Assembly: GCA_964598765.1 (NCBI GenBank)
Contig: CAZRCZ010000009.1
Coordinates: 1-64,000 of the forward strand
Reading direction: 5' to 3'
Origin: CAZRCZ01 sp964598765
GTDB taxonomy: Bacteria; Sumerlaeota; Sumerlaeia; MVZB01; JAJFLK01
DNA: 64,000 nucleotides
The notes below the pieces were generated by a model. That model had not been told where the DNA came from, did no database searches, and saw only the letters and a list, made by a program, of their open reading frames with translations. Below, one piece after another: positions 51,753 through 59,641 of this stretch; the first letter of the stretch is position 1; the number at the start of each line of letters is the position of its first letter. Both the position numbers and the translations under genes were made by a program.

Positions 51753-52547
51753 GTGGAACAGAATCGCAGAATCAAACTCCTCATCGAATTCGACGGCAAG
51801 CCGTTCACCGGCTGGCAACGGCAGGCCAAAGGAACGTCGGTCCAAGCGGCGATTGAAGACGCGCTGGAAAAAATTCTCCGCCATCGCGTCACGCTTCATG
51901 GCGCGGGGCGGACCGATGCCGGAGTTCACGCTTTGGGGATGGTCGCGCATTTCGACACGACGAATTCCATTCCCGCCGGGAAATTGCCTCGCGCTCTACC
52001 GTCTTTTCTCCCTCCGGCGATTTCGATTCTCGACGCCGAGGAGGTTAACCCAAATTTCGATTCCCGGCGCGACGCGCTCTTGCGATGGTATCGTTACCAG
52101 ATTTTGCTGTCACGGCGGACGCATCCTCTTGGTCCACGCGCATGGAGGATTTTCACGCCCGTGGACGCGGAGGCCATGCGCAAAGCGGTCGGACGATTGG
52201 AAGGGAAGCATGATTTTTCAGGTTTTCGGTCGAGCGCCTGCACGTCCGAACGAACGCGCCTCACGATGCGCGAGGCGTCGCTGACTCAAACGTCGGACTT
52301 GATCGTCCTCGACTTCAAATGTCAATCGTTCCTGCAAAGAATGGTCCGGCTGATGGTCGGCGCGGCGGTAGCCGTCGGCGAGGGAAAATTGGCTCTCAAG
52401 GAATTTCTGCGAATCCGCGACACAGGCATCCGCCCCGCCACGATCCGAAGCGCGCCGGCGGAGGGACTTTGCCTGATGCGCATCGCCTACACGGAAGCCG
52501 AAGTCGAGAACATCTTGACAGATCATCCCGCCGGACCTAGTTTTTGA
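51753..52547 (+). CDS. truA: tRNA pseudouridine(38-40) synthase
   Basis: TruA makes pseudouridine at positions 38-40 of tRNA anticodon arms. The catalytic aspartate lies in LHGAGRTDAGVHALGMVAHF (Asp55). IKLLIEFDGKPFTGWQRQA, ALLRWYRYQILLS (the conserved RWYRYQ loop) and FLQRMVRLMVGAAVAVGEGK complete the family pattern. GTG 51753 gives MEQNRRIKLLIEFDG, the normal N terminus; TTG 51738 is an alternative. Length is 264 residues. dapA follows after 15 bp. Confidence 0.94.
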   Translation: MEQNRRIKLLIEFDGKPFTGWQRQAKGTSVQAAIEDALEKILRHRVTLHGAGRTDAGVHALGMVAHFDTTNSIPAGKLPRALPSFLPPAISILDAEEVNPNFDSRRDALLRWYRYQILLSRRTHPLGPRAWRIFTPVDAEAMRKAVGRLEGKHDFSGFRSSACTSERTRLTMREASLTQTSDLIVLDFKCQSFLQRMVRLMVGAAVAVGEGKLALKEFLRIRDTGIRPATIRSAPAEGLCLMRIAYTEAEVENILTDHPAGPSF

Positions 52548-52562
52548 GGGCGCACAATCGTC

Positions 52563-53450
52563 ATGAGAAACAAACTGCAACTCCAAGGCTCGCTTGTCGC
52601 CATCGTCACACCGTTTCGCAACGGTAGGTTCGATGCCAAGGCATTCCGAAATCTGATTGATTTCCACATTGAAAGCGGAACCAGCGGCATTGTTCCCTGC
52701 GGGACAACCGGCGAATCGGCCACGCTAAACCACGCGGAACACGTCGAGGTCATTCGGACCTGCGTGAAGGCCGTGCGCGGGAGAGTTCCGGTCGTCGCCG
52801 GAACGGGATCCAACTCGACGGTCGAGGCGATTCATCTGACCAAGAGCGCGAAAAAATGCGGAGCCGACGCCACGCTTCTCATCACCCCCTACTATAACAA
52901 ACCGCCGCAAAAGGGGCTTTACGAGCATTATCGCGCCGTCGCCGAATCGGCAAACATTCCGATCATCGTCTATAACTGCCCCGGGCGGACCGGCGTTTCC
53001 ATCGCGCCGGAAACGCTCCACAAATTGGCGAAAATTCCCAACATCATTGGAGTCAAGGACGCGACGGGAAATTCCGATTGGACGACCGAAGTGGCGATGG
53101 GTTGCGACCTGACGATTCTTTCGGGGGACGACGCGCGGACGCTTCCGCTGATGGTTCTGGGCGCGACGGGGGTGATCTCCGTGACGGCCAATATCCTGCC
53201 GCGCGAAACGGCCGATCTTTGCTTGGCGGCGCTGGCCGGACAATGGTCCAAGGCGCGCAAAATTCACGAACAAGTTTACAACCTGACCAAGCTCCTATTT
53301 GTTGAATCCAATCCGGTGCCGGTGAAAGGGGCGATGGAGATGATGGGATTGATCGGTCCCGAAATTCGCCCGCCGCTTTGCTCGATCGGCGATCAAAACC
53401 GCGAACTATTGCGGAGAGAGATGAAGCGGATGGGGCTGTTGAAGGGTTGA
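52563..53450 (+). CDS. dapA: 4-hydroxy-tetrahydrodipicolinate synthase
   Basis: DapA condenses pyruvate with aspartate semialdehyde in lysine and diaminopimelate synthesis. Schiff-base Lys165 is in IIGVKDATGNSDW, the pyruvate-binding GTTGESATL near residue 43, and the tyrosine pair in YYNKPPQKGLYEHYRA and IVYNCPGRTGVSIAPETL. Length (295) and N terminus (LQGSLVAIVTPFRNGRFD) are canonical. It follows truA by 15 bp and may be co-transcribed. Whether it is DapA rather than another NAL-family aldolase is well supported by GTTGE and YNCPGRTG. Confidence 0.95.
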   Translation: MRNKLQLQGSLVAIVTPFRNGRFDAKAFRNLIDFHIESGTSGIVPCGTTGESATLNHAEHVEVIRTCVKAVRGRVPVVAGTGSNSTVEAIHLTKSAKKCGADATLLITPYYNKPPQKGLYEHYRAVAESANIPIIVYNCPGRTGVSIAPETLHKLAKIPNIIGVKDATGNSDWTTEVAMGCDLTILSGDDARTLPLMVLGATGVISVTANILPRETADLCLAALAGQWSKARKIHEQVYNLTKLLFVESNPVPVKGAMEMMGLIGPEIRPPLCSIGDQNRELLRREMKRMGLLKG

Positions 53451-53500
53451 GGGATTGTCAACCTCAACACACGGCTTTTCCAATTTCCGTATTCGAATTC

Positions 53501-53549
53501 GTGAAATCCGTGTATATTCGCGTCCTTATTAATTGGACACGGATTCCAC
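53501..53549. repeat. Inverted intergenic repeat, AATCCGTGT type
   Basis: gtgaaatccgtgt at 53501-53513 opposes ggacacggattccac at 53535-53549 (12 of 13 pairs). It lies between the dapA stop and the minus-strand secreted-protein gene, a convergent position, with 21-bp loop. Confidence 0.6.
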
Positions 53550-53571
53550 CAATGAAAACGGAATTACGCCC

Positions 53572-54618
53572 TCAATTCATAATGTCCCAATACTTGACCG
53601 GACTCATCTCGGCGGAGTTGATGAGATACTTCTGAATGTAGGGAACCGAGCCGAAACGGGGCGCGATTTGCGGAGGCGCGGCCTTGATCAATTCCTGACA
53701 CGCCTTGAGCGCAAGGTCCGGCTTCTCCCAACGATCATAAAGCCGGATCAAATCTTCATACGCTTCCGCCTTGAGCGTGGAATCCGCCAGCGCGGTCCGA
53801 ACCAGATACTCCTCGGCGATTTTGTATTTCTCAACCTCGGCGCTGTCTTGCATCGCGTCGCCGTAATAGCGCAAAGCCAGAACGTAGGTGAGGTAAGGGG
53901 AAACCGGCGCGTTGGGATAATCATTTGCCAATTGAACCATCCGATCCTTCAGCGCGTCCGGCATGTGCCGAAGTTGGAGGTCGGGAAAGGCCTTGGCCTC
54001 GCAAAGCATGTTGATCAACGGAGCGAATTGCGCCGGCGGGGTCTGGACGTTGATGACGAAGGGATCAAGCGGAATCGGCCCGCGGACGTCGGTCCCCTTG
54101 GCTCCGACCACGAGGGAAATTTTGATTTTATACGCTCCGGCTTGAGGAAACGCCAATCCGTTGGGCGTCTCGCTGTCTCCCCAAATCAAAATATCCATCG
54201 GAAATTCCTCGAGGGGATAAAGCAGAAATTCCTGATCCACGTAATTGCCGGGAGGATGCGGTCCCCAATAGCGTCGCTCCCGCTCGGTCGAGGATTGGAT
54301 GTTCACCTCCAGATTGGCGCGCGGGGTGAGGTTGGTCAAGATCGTGATCGTGAATTGCGTGTGATTGACGAGCCGAATCGGAACCACGACCGGTTCCCCC
54401 AGCATGAAATTGTTTTTTCGCATGGGACTTTGCGCGACGCGAATGAAATCGGAAGGGCCGAACGGGAGGCGCTTCGCCTGACCCGGGGCTTGGTTTTTCT
54501 TGAGCCTGTGCCCCAATTCGATTTCCGCGCTCCCGTTTCTCATCGAGCCGAAAACGACAAACAAGCAAAGGCCGATTACGCCAAACTCCAAATGTCGAAA
54601 CCTATTTGTTGGTGACAT
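53572..54618 (-). CDS. Secreted protein with beta-rich half and helical repeats
   Basis: A signal anchor or peptide (VIGLCLFVVFGSMRNGSAE) is followed by a beta-rich region (RKNNFMLGEPVVVPIRLVNH) that looks like a CARDB or immunoglobulin-like domain. The C-terminal part has helical, TPR-like repeats (AEEYLVRTALADSTLKAEAY, EDLIRLYDRWEKPDLALKAC). No catalytic motif is visible. Its start overlaps the end of a small membrane-protein gene by 17 bp, and that gene follows a phosphatase gene; the three probably form one operon. Confidence 0.7.
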   Translation of the reverse strand: MSPTNRFRHLEFGVIGLCLFVVFGSMRNGSAEIELGHRLKKNQAPGQAKRLPFGPSDFIRVAQSPMRKNNFMLGEPVVVPIRLVNHTQFTITILTNLTPRANLEVNIQSSTERERRYWGPHPPGNYVDQEFLLYPLEEFPMDILIWGDSETPNGLAFPQAGAYKIKISLVVGAKGTDVRGPIPLDPFVINVQTPPAQFAPLINMLCEAKAFPDLQLRHMPDALKDRMVQLANDYPNAPVSPYLTYVLALRYYGDAMQDSAEVEKYKIAEEYLVRTALADSTLKAEAYEDLIRLYDRWEKPDLALKACQELIKAAPPQIAPRFGSVPYIQKYLINSAEMSPVKYWDIMN

Positions 54619-54769
54619 GCGCCGATTCCTTTTTTACGCCGGATTTGGCATCGGATATATTTTGAGCGAGCGCGACCAGATAAAAACTTGCCCAAACCAC
54701 GAAGAGACCGAACAGCACCCGAGCCGCCGAGGACGCTCGTTGATCCGATTCCCGTTTTTCCGAACTCAT
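54602..54769 (-). CDS. Small single-pass membrane protein
   Basis: From ATG 54769 a 55-residue protein MSSEKRESDQRASSAARVLF then GLFVVWASFYLVALAQNI is predicted: a charged cytoplasmic start, one membrane helix (about residues 18-39) and a charged tail (SDAKSGVKKESAHVTNK). It fits between the phosphatase stop (7 bp upstream) and the next gene (17-bp overlap), which favours it being real. No family recognised. Confidence 0.5.
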   Translation of the reverse strand: MSSEKRESDQRASSAARVLFGLFVVWASFYLVALAQNISDAKSGVKKESAHVTNK

Positions 54770-54776
54770 GCCCGCG

Positions 54777-55271
54777 TCAATCCTTGGAAGGTTTCTCGCG
54801 CGCGGTCGAACCTTGCCGCTCGCGCTCATAGGTAAAAATGAGATCCTCTTGAGAAGGATCTTCAATGGAGCCGGGACGCAGGCGACGGACTTCCTTGATT
54901 GCATCTTTCGCCGAATTCCCGCGGTCAATCAAGTAACAGGCCAACATCGTTCCGGTTCGACCATAACCGCCGAAGCAATGAACAAGCACACGCGATCCGG
55001 ACCGACTGTGCCGCTTGAGAAAATCCACTCCCTTTTCGGCCTGCTCCAGCGTAGGGGCGCCGAAATCGGCGACGGGCAGATGCAATCCCTCAAAACCAAA
55101 TTCCTCCATCATGCCCGGATCAAGAGGATCCTCAAAAACCGTGAGGATCGCCCGAAATCCCTCCTCGCGCAGATGCGCGAGATTCCCGCCTAATTCCGCT
55201 CCCCAGCCGGGATGTCCCGAGGCGGCGATTTTCCCCTCGACCACGTAACTGAAATTTGTAAGACGCTTCAC
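54777..55271 (-). CDS. Dual-specificity / tyrosine phosphatase
   Basis: The signature CX5R loop is VLVHCFGGYGRTGTMLACY (Cys99, Arg105), and Asp69 in LPVADFGAPTLEQA is a candidate general acid. The N terminus VEGKIAASGHPGWGAELGGN resembles the DSP/CDC14-like cyanobacterial and bacterial families that act on phosphoproteins or phosphoinositides. GTG 55271 is chosen over TTG 55292 because the protein then begins MKRLTNFSYVVEGKIAASG. It lies 7 bp before a small membrane protein; the link to that gene and to the secreted TPR-like protein is unknown. Confidence 0.88.
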   Translation of the reverse strand: MKRLTNFSYVVEGKIAASGHPGWGAELGGNLAHLREEGFRAILTVFEDPLDPGMMEEFGFEGLHLPVADFGAPTLEQAEKGVDFLKRHSRSGSRVLVHCFGGYGRTGTMLACYLIDRGNSAKDAIKEVRRLRPGSIEDPSQEDLIFTYERERQGSTAREKPSKD

Positions 55272-55451
55272 TCGATTTGAACCATGGAGCAATTCGAGGA
55301 TCCCGCTCGCTCGCTCTTCCCCCCATGCGTTGTCTCCATCATAACCTAAATGCTCTGAAGGTCAAAGCGATTCCTCGTCTTGGCGAAATCGCAACGGGAT
55401 CCGAATTTTGCTGGATAGCCGCGCGGCGATTTGGTGAGATGGAAATCCATC

Positions 55452-56249
55452 ATGAGAAAAAATCGTTTGAAACAACTTTGGCGCGAGGGAAAAACCGCGT
55501 TCGGCATGTGGGCCGATCTGGGAAGCCCGGCGGCGGTCGAGGCCATGGCGCAACTCGACCTCGATTGGATTCTGCTCGACGGCGAGCACGGCGCGGCGAG
55601 CTACGAGGGATGCTTTCCGCTCCTGCAGGCGATGAACGGCTCGCAGGCGACCTCGGTGATCCGCGTTCCCGCGCACGATCACATCGCCATCAAGCGCGCG
55701 CTCGACATGGGAGCCGAAGGGGTCATGGTCCCCTACGTGCGGACCGCCGAGGAGGTCCGCCGCGTCGTCGCGGAGTGCCGCTATCCGCCGGTCGGGATTC
55801 GCGGGATCGGTCCGTTTCGCGGATCAAAATACGAAACCGATTTCATGGATTATTACAACCACGCCAACCAGGAAATCGCGGCGATCGTGCAGATCGAGTG
55901 CGTCGAGGCGGTGCAAAATCTCGACGCGATTCTTGCCGTGCCGGGGTTGGACGCGATCTTCGTCGGTCCCGCCGATCTATCGGCCTCGATGGGATTTTTC
56001 CCGAACGTGGACGCGCCGGAGGTTCAGCGGGCGATTGACGGGATCGTCGCCGCCGCGAAGAAAGCCAAGATGCCGGTCGGCTATTATTGCGGGAGCGGCA
56101 AGGAAGCCGAGATGCGCGCGGATCAGGGATTTCAACTCATCAACTTCGGCAACGACATGTCGTATTTGGTCCAATCGGTTCGGCGCGAACTGCGCGTCTC
56201 GCGGGGGCAGAAACCCTCCGGCGAGGATGCGGGCGTCGTTGGCGTTTGA
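55452..56249 (+). CDS. HpcH/HpaI family class II aldolase
   Basis: TIM-barrel pyruvate aldolase of the HpaI/GarL type (metal-dependent cleavage of 4-hydroxy-2-oxo acids). GMWADLGSPAAVEAMAQLDL and DWILLDGEHGAAS hold a catalytic-site segment; IVQIECVEAVQNLDAILAVP carries the metal-binding Glu, and GLDAIFVGPADLSASMG the aspartate. ATG 55452 is chosen because it gives MRKNRLKQLWREGKTAFGMW; the frame is open a few codons upstream. Length 265. Substrate cannot be read from the sequence; it could serve aromatic or sugar acid breakdown. Confidence 0.9.
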   Translation: MRKNRLKQLWREGKTAFGMWADLGSPAAVEAMAQLDLDWILLDGEHGAASYEGCFPLLQAMNGSQATSVIRVPAHDHIAIKRALDMGAEGVMVPYVRTAEEVRRVVAECRYPPVGIRGIGPFRGSKYETDFMDYYNHANQEIAAIVQIECVEAVQNLDAILAVPGLDAIFVGPADLSASMGFFPNVDAPEVQRAIDGIVAAAKKAKMPVGYYCGSGKEAEMRADQGFQLINFGNDMSYLVQSVRRELRVSRGQKPSGEDAGVVGV

Positions 56250-56486
56250 TTTCGAATTTAGCCACAGATTTCACAAATTGCGCAGATGAGGGTCGCTGTA
56301 GGATCGGCGTGAATCGGCGTTCATCGGCGGTTGCCACTGCTAAAATTGCGAAACGAAGCCAATTTGAACAGGGATGGGCAGGATGAACGGGATTTCCGGG
56401 CCAAACTTTTTTTTTGCCAAACGAAGCCAATTTGGGCGGAAGGGAATTGAGGAAATTGAAGTTGGAGGGAGGGTGTGGTTCTGATT

Positions 56487-56516
56487 TTCACCACCAAGGC
56501 ACGAAGGCACCAAGGG
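56487..56516. repeat. Single repeat arm, CACCAAG type
   Basis: tttcaccaccaaggcacgaa followed by ggcaccaagg matches the left arm at 2924-2952 with small changes. No opposing arm is visible within the gap. Confidence 0.6.
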
Positions 56517-56926
56517 GAGAGGAAGATTTTTGGGCGGAGTAGAAGCATTGAAGGCATCTGGGTAGGCATTGGGCGGTCCATCGGCCGGGGGAGATTTTAG
56601 GGGAGAAGGCGTTGCGGGGCGATTCCCGCAGGGGAACATATTGAATCTTATTGGATCGAAAAGAGGAAAATTCTTTCAGCCGGGGAAAAGATCATCCGTA
56701 GATTACGGCGATTGCGCAGATTGTCCACCCGAGCGAGCAGGAGGAGGAGCGCGAAGGGGATCGCGCTCAAGCGCGTTGAGAAGAGGGGATAGTGCGCGGT
56801 AAGCGGGAAGATGGCCTTCCGATTTCTTGCCCTTGGACGGAATTACCAATGCGGTCAACGTCCCCATTGTCCGATTATCCGATCCGATTATCCGCCACTG
56901 TCCATTGTCCCGATTCAGAAAAGTGC

Positions 56927-56954
56927 TTGCTTCCCCTGCCTTGCAAGGTAAAGT
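56927..56954 (+). promoter_or_regulatory. Possible promoter of the methyltransferase gene
   Basis: TTGCTT (56927-56932) and TAAAGT (56949-56954) form a sigma-70-like pair with a 16-bp spacer, and a GGAG ribosome site (56974-56977) precedes the GTG at 56985. The spacer holds the perfect 10-bp palindrome ccttgcaagg (56939-56948), which could be an operator. Only sequence resemblance supports this. Confidence 0.35.
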
Positions 56955-56984
56955 GCATGGATTGCTCTGGAATGGAGCGGAGCC

Positions 56985-58058
56985 GTGGTGAAGGTCTCCC
57001 AAACTCATAAAAGAAACCGCCGACCAAGCACACGAAAAGCCAAAGCTGATCGGGTGCGCGAGCAACCAGCCGCTTACGAAGCGATCTCCATGCGCGGCGT
57101 CGTGCTGAATGGAAAATCTCATCCGGATATTGAGACTCTTCCGCGCGTTATCCGCGAGGGATCCCGATTCTATCGTCGACAAGTTCCGATTGATTCGGTT
57201 CGATCCTGCCTCTGCACGGGCAACAAGCTCAACTGCATGACGGCAAAACAATGGCTGAAAAGTCAGCTTGGCGTCTGGCAATTTTTCTATGAGGGCAGAG
57301 ATGTTCGGGATAAAAATCTCCATCCCGCCACATTTCCCATCTCGCTCGCGAGGCAAGTGATCGAGTTATTCACCCACGAGGGAGAACTTATCCTCGATCC
57401 CTTCGTCGGGAGCGGAACGACCCTGATCGCGGCACAGGACTGCCACAGGAATGCGTTGGGTTTCGATCTTCAACGGAAATACGTCAATCTGTGTGCAGAG
57501 CGCCTTACACAGAATTCAGACATGCTCGGCAAGGCCAAGCAGATCGCCGTTGAGGACGATGCAAGGAGCATTCCGGCTTACATCGCTCCTGAGAGTCTGA
57601 GCCTAATTTGGACCTCGCCCCCTTATGCGAACCTCCTCAATCGTGCGAGAAAGAACAAAAGCCGCAGGGATCGGAAGAACGAGCAACTTGGAAGAGTTGA
57701 GCAATATTCCCAAGATGAGCGGGATTTGGGAACGTTGTCGATTGAGGCATACACACAAGAGATGGGCGACATCTTCGAGGGGTTTCTTCCGCTATTACGC
57801 CCGAAGGCGCACTGCGTCATTAACGTTCCGGACATGTGGTGGGAAAATAAGAGAATTACTATCCACGTTGCACTAATTGAAGAACTTCGCCGACGAGGGT
57901 ATGAACTCCGGAACGTGATCATCTGGGATCGAACGAACATAGTTAACAGGATTGGAATTTTCGGATGGCCGAGCAATTACATCACGATGGGCGTCACATT
58001 CGAGTATCTTCTCGACTTTTATAAACCTTTCCCTCTAGGCGCTCTCGACCACCGATAG
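56985..58058 (+). CDS. DNA methyltransferase, amino-MTase type (predicted N4-cytosine)
   Basis: The SAM-binding motif I is DPFVGSGTTLIAA (residues 138-150) and the catalytic motif IV is TSPPYAN (210-216); SPPY favours exocyclic-amine methylation, commonly N4 of cytosine. Motif I comes before IV. A basic N terminus (THKRNRRPSTRKAKADRVR) precedes. The start GTG 56985 has a GGAG site. The neighbouring gene encodes a PspGI/EcoRII-like nuclease; the known PspGI pair (CCWGG) also couples such a nuclease with an N4-cytosine methyltransferase, as I recall. Codon use with AGA, ATA and GTA is more mixed than in neighbours, a sign of transfer. Confidence 0.85.
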   Translation: MVKVSQTHKRNRRPSTRKAKADRVREQPAAYEAISMRGVVLNGKSHPDIETLPRVIREGSRFYRRQVPIDSVRSCLCTGNKLNCMTAKQWLKSQLGVWQFFYEGRDVRDKNLHPATFPISLARQVIELFTHEGELILDPFVGSGTTLIAAQDCHRNALGFDLQRKYVNLCAERLTQNSDMLGKAKQIAVEDDARSIPAYIAPESLSLIWTSPPYANLLNRARKNKSRRDRKNEQLGRVEQYSQDERDLGTLSIEAYTQEMGDIFEGFLPLLRPKAHCVINVPDMWWENKRITIHVALIEELRRRGYELRNVIIWDRTNIVNRIGIFGWPSNYITMGVTFEYLLDFYKPFPLGALDHR

Positions 58059-58075
58059 CCGAGTGAGTCAAAAGA

Positions 58076-58879
58076 ATGGTTAACAAAATTAAACAAGAGG
58101 CGAGCGCCCTGATGAAAAGAGTTCGCAAGGGTCGGCTCCCCGGATCGGAGAGAATCGTTGAACAGACCTTTGAGGAATTGGGTTACGCGGAGGGTGGAGT
58201 AAGTCCGGAAGACGTTCAGAGAAACTTCAACAAGTTCCTATTTGAAGTCTGGCGTAGCACCTTGGAAGTATTGGAGCGATATGAGAAGACCGTTTATGGC
58301 GAAAATATCCCGGATGAGCTGGTAAGACTGCATCCTAGCGATCTGCATGAAGCGGAGTCCATTGCCGCGAGTCGGGGTATCCCTTCGGCATTCAAGCTTC
58401 TATTTCAAAAATGGTATCCGTATCTTGTGGAAATCTTCTTGAGCATCAGCCAGAGCCGGAAGCAACGAGGTGGGAAGGATTTCGAGTTGCAGTTCGCCAA
58501 GTTGCTCTCACTTATGCGGGTTCCCTATGAACGAATAGACCGAAAATACCGCGTTGATTTCATCATGCCCAACGCGGAAGCATTCGAAAAGAACAAGACT
58601 ACGGCGATGATTGCCTCCGCGAAACGCACGCTCCGGGAGCGCTGGCGGGAGGTCGTCGAGGAACTGCACAATACGCGCGCTCCAAACATTTTTCTCATCA
58701 CTGCGGATTTCGACATAAGCTCCAATCACGTAAAATCCATTTGCGGCCAATACAATATCCACCTTGTCGTATGGGACGAGGTAAAAAATAAAAATTTCCG
58801 AGACGAACCGCTCGTGTTGGGATACACCCAATGGGCAAACGAAAGAGTCCCCGCTCTCAGGCAGTTCTGGAAGACATGA
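58076..58879 (+). CDS. Type II restriction endonuclease, PspGI/EcoRII-C-like
   Basis: The 267-residue protein has the EcoRII catalytic-domain pattern: SRKQRGGKDFELQFAKLL, then YRVDFIMPNAEAF (Asp161) and AMIASAKRTLRERWREVVEE with Lys183 and, six residues later, Arg189, mirroring the Lys324/Arg330 pair of EcoRII. Its length is close to that of PspGI (about 270). The N-terminal 100 residues form helices. It starts 17 bp behind the methyltransferase gene, and the order M then R suits establishment. It would recognise a CCWGG-type site if the family holds, which is inference; the recognition loop cannot be read with certainty. Confidence 0.82.
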   Translation: MVNKIKQEASALMKRVRKGRLPGSERIVEQTFEELGYAEGGVSPEDVQRNFNKFLFEVWRSTLEVLERYEKTVYGENIPDELVRLHPSDLHEAESIAASRGIPSAFKLLFQKWYPYLVEIFLSISQSRKQRGGKDFELQFAKLLSLMRVPYERIDRKYRVDFIMPNAEAFEKNKTTAMIASAKRTLRERWREVVEELHNTRAPNIFLITADFDISSNHVKSICGQYNIHLVVWDEVKNKNFRDEPLVLGYTQWANERVPALRQFWKT

Positions 58880-59090
58880 AGGGGGAAAAGGAGAATCTCA
58901 GGCGACGGTCCGAATCCAAGTTATCAAGGTCTACGACGTCGAGGTTGCCGCTACAGATGGTGGTGAGGCGCTCGGCGCGGTTCTTGGAATGCAATCGGTT
59001 GAAATAGAAGATCAGGGGAGACTTGTGGACGTGATGACGGATTTCGCGGAGGCTGTAAGCGATGAGCGTCCGAGCGCGCGCATGAGCTGA
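58831..59090 (+). pseudogene. Frameshifted small gene overlapping the endonuclease end
   Basis: ATG 58831, within the endonuclease gene, opens MGKRKSPRSQAVLEDMKGEK then ENLRRR. Near 58900 the coding signal changes to another frame, giving ATVRIQVIKVYDVEVAATDG then GEALGAVLGMQSVEIEDQGR and LVDVMTDFAEAVSDERPSAR, ending TGA 59088-59090. The second part has clear alternating beta and helical character and no start codon of its own. I read the two as one gene of about 85 codons broken by a single indel. Family not recognised; DpnD/PcfM-like beta-alpha proteins look similar. A sequencing error is possible. Confidence 0.45.
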
Positions 59091-59201
59091 CCAGCAATAT
59101 TTCGGTTTTTGAGATTGTCGTGACAAGCACAGGGGCAAGACCTACCAGCCGGAGCAAGGGCATGTTTGCCGTGTAGGTTTTCCATCGTGGGCGTCCGGAA
59201 T

Positions 59202-59252
59202 CCCAGCCTTGAAAGGCTGGGCTATTTTCATCGCGTCCCTAACGAGACGCAA
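59202..59252. repeat. Compound hairpin, CCCAGCCTT type
   Basis: cccagcctt (59202-59210) pairs perfectly with aaggctggg (59213-59221) around ga, and after gctattttcat a second stem gcgtc (about 59233-59237) pairs with gacgc (59248-59252). This long-stem/spacer/short-stem design matches repeats I recall from related MAGs, where they look REP-like. It lies between the island's frameshifted ORF and the DUF4926 gene. Confidence 0.7.
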
Positions 59253-59279
59253 GTCAAAGACGACTGATTGAATCCGCTC

Positions 59280-59543
59280 TTAATGCGCGACCAGTTCGCG
59301 GGCGTGGGTGATCTCGCGTTGTCCGACCCGCCGGACTTGCGTTGCCTCCAAGGTGACGACGGCGGCCGTCTTGCCGGCAAGCGTAGCGAACTCCGCTTCG
59401 TCGGCCCGCCCGTTGCTGTAAACGTGAACCACCGCGCCGACATCTCCGGCTTCCAGTCCCGCGTCGGGGACGGGACCGTTGAGAACGATGCGTTCGTGTT
59501 CCTCAACATGGCTTGCTTCTTCTTCCTCATGAGAATACGCCAA
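59280..59543 (-). CDS. DUF4926 domain protein
   Basis: The 87-residue protein contains ERIVLNGPVPDAGLEAGDVG then AVVHVYSNGRADEAEFATLA and KTAAVVTLEATQVRRVGQRE, matching the DUF4926 pattern of a small SH3-like barrel. These proteins are commonly found beside nucleases or other toxins and may act as immunity proteins or antitoxins, which is not proven. The start is TTG 59543; codons 1-12 are acidic and may not be native, as the family usually begins near HERIVL. No partner lies directly upstream on the minus strand, where a PIN pseudogene follows. Confidence 0.75.
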   Translation of the reverse strand: MAYSHEEEEASHVEEHERIVLNGPVPDAGLEAGDVGAVVHVYSNGRADEAEFATLAGKTAAVVTLEATQVRRVGQREITHARELVAH

Positions 59544-59641
59544 TTTCCTAATCGTCCTACATCTCCATATTGCAATCCAACCGATTTTTATCGTTGTTTC
59601 CAGTTGCCTTTGCGACTCAGCCGGAGCCTTTCCATGCTTCT

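Larger units (their letters stand above)
56250..56984. other. Intergenic region before the restriction-modification genes
   Basis: About 735 bp without a supported gene. It contains single repeat arms (gccacagatttcacaaattg at 56261-56280; tttcaccaccaaggcacgaa at 56487-56506, continuing ggcaccaagg), two copies of aaacgaagccaatttg (56351-56366, 56419-56434) 68 bp apart, and two tandem copies of atccgattatccg near 56876-56894. The minus-strand frame across its right part (56703-57356) overlaps the methyltransferase and is not convincing. Confidence 0.5.

Noticed and set aside
56703..57356. 217-codon minus frame before and into the methyltransferase gene
   Set aside because: Composition is not coding-like and it overlaps motif-bearing sequence of the methyltransferase.
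58857..59138. 93-codon minus frame as a transposase fragment near the compound hairpin
   Set aside because: No transposase motif; it is antisense to the better supported frameshifted ORF.
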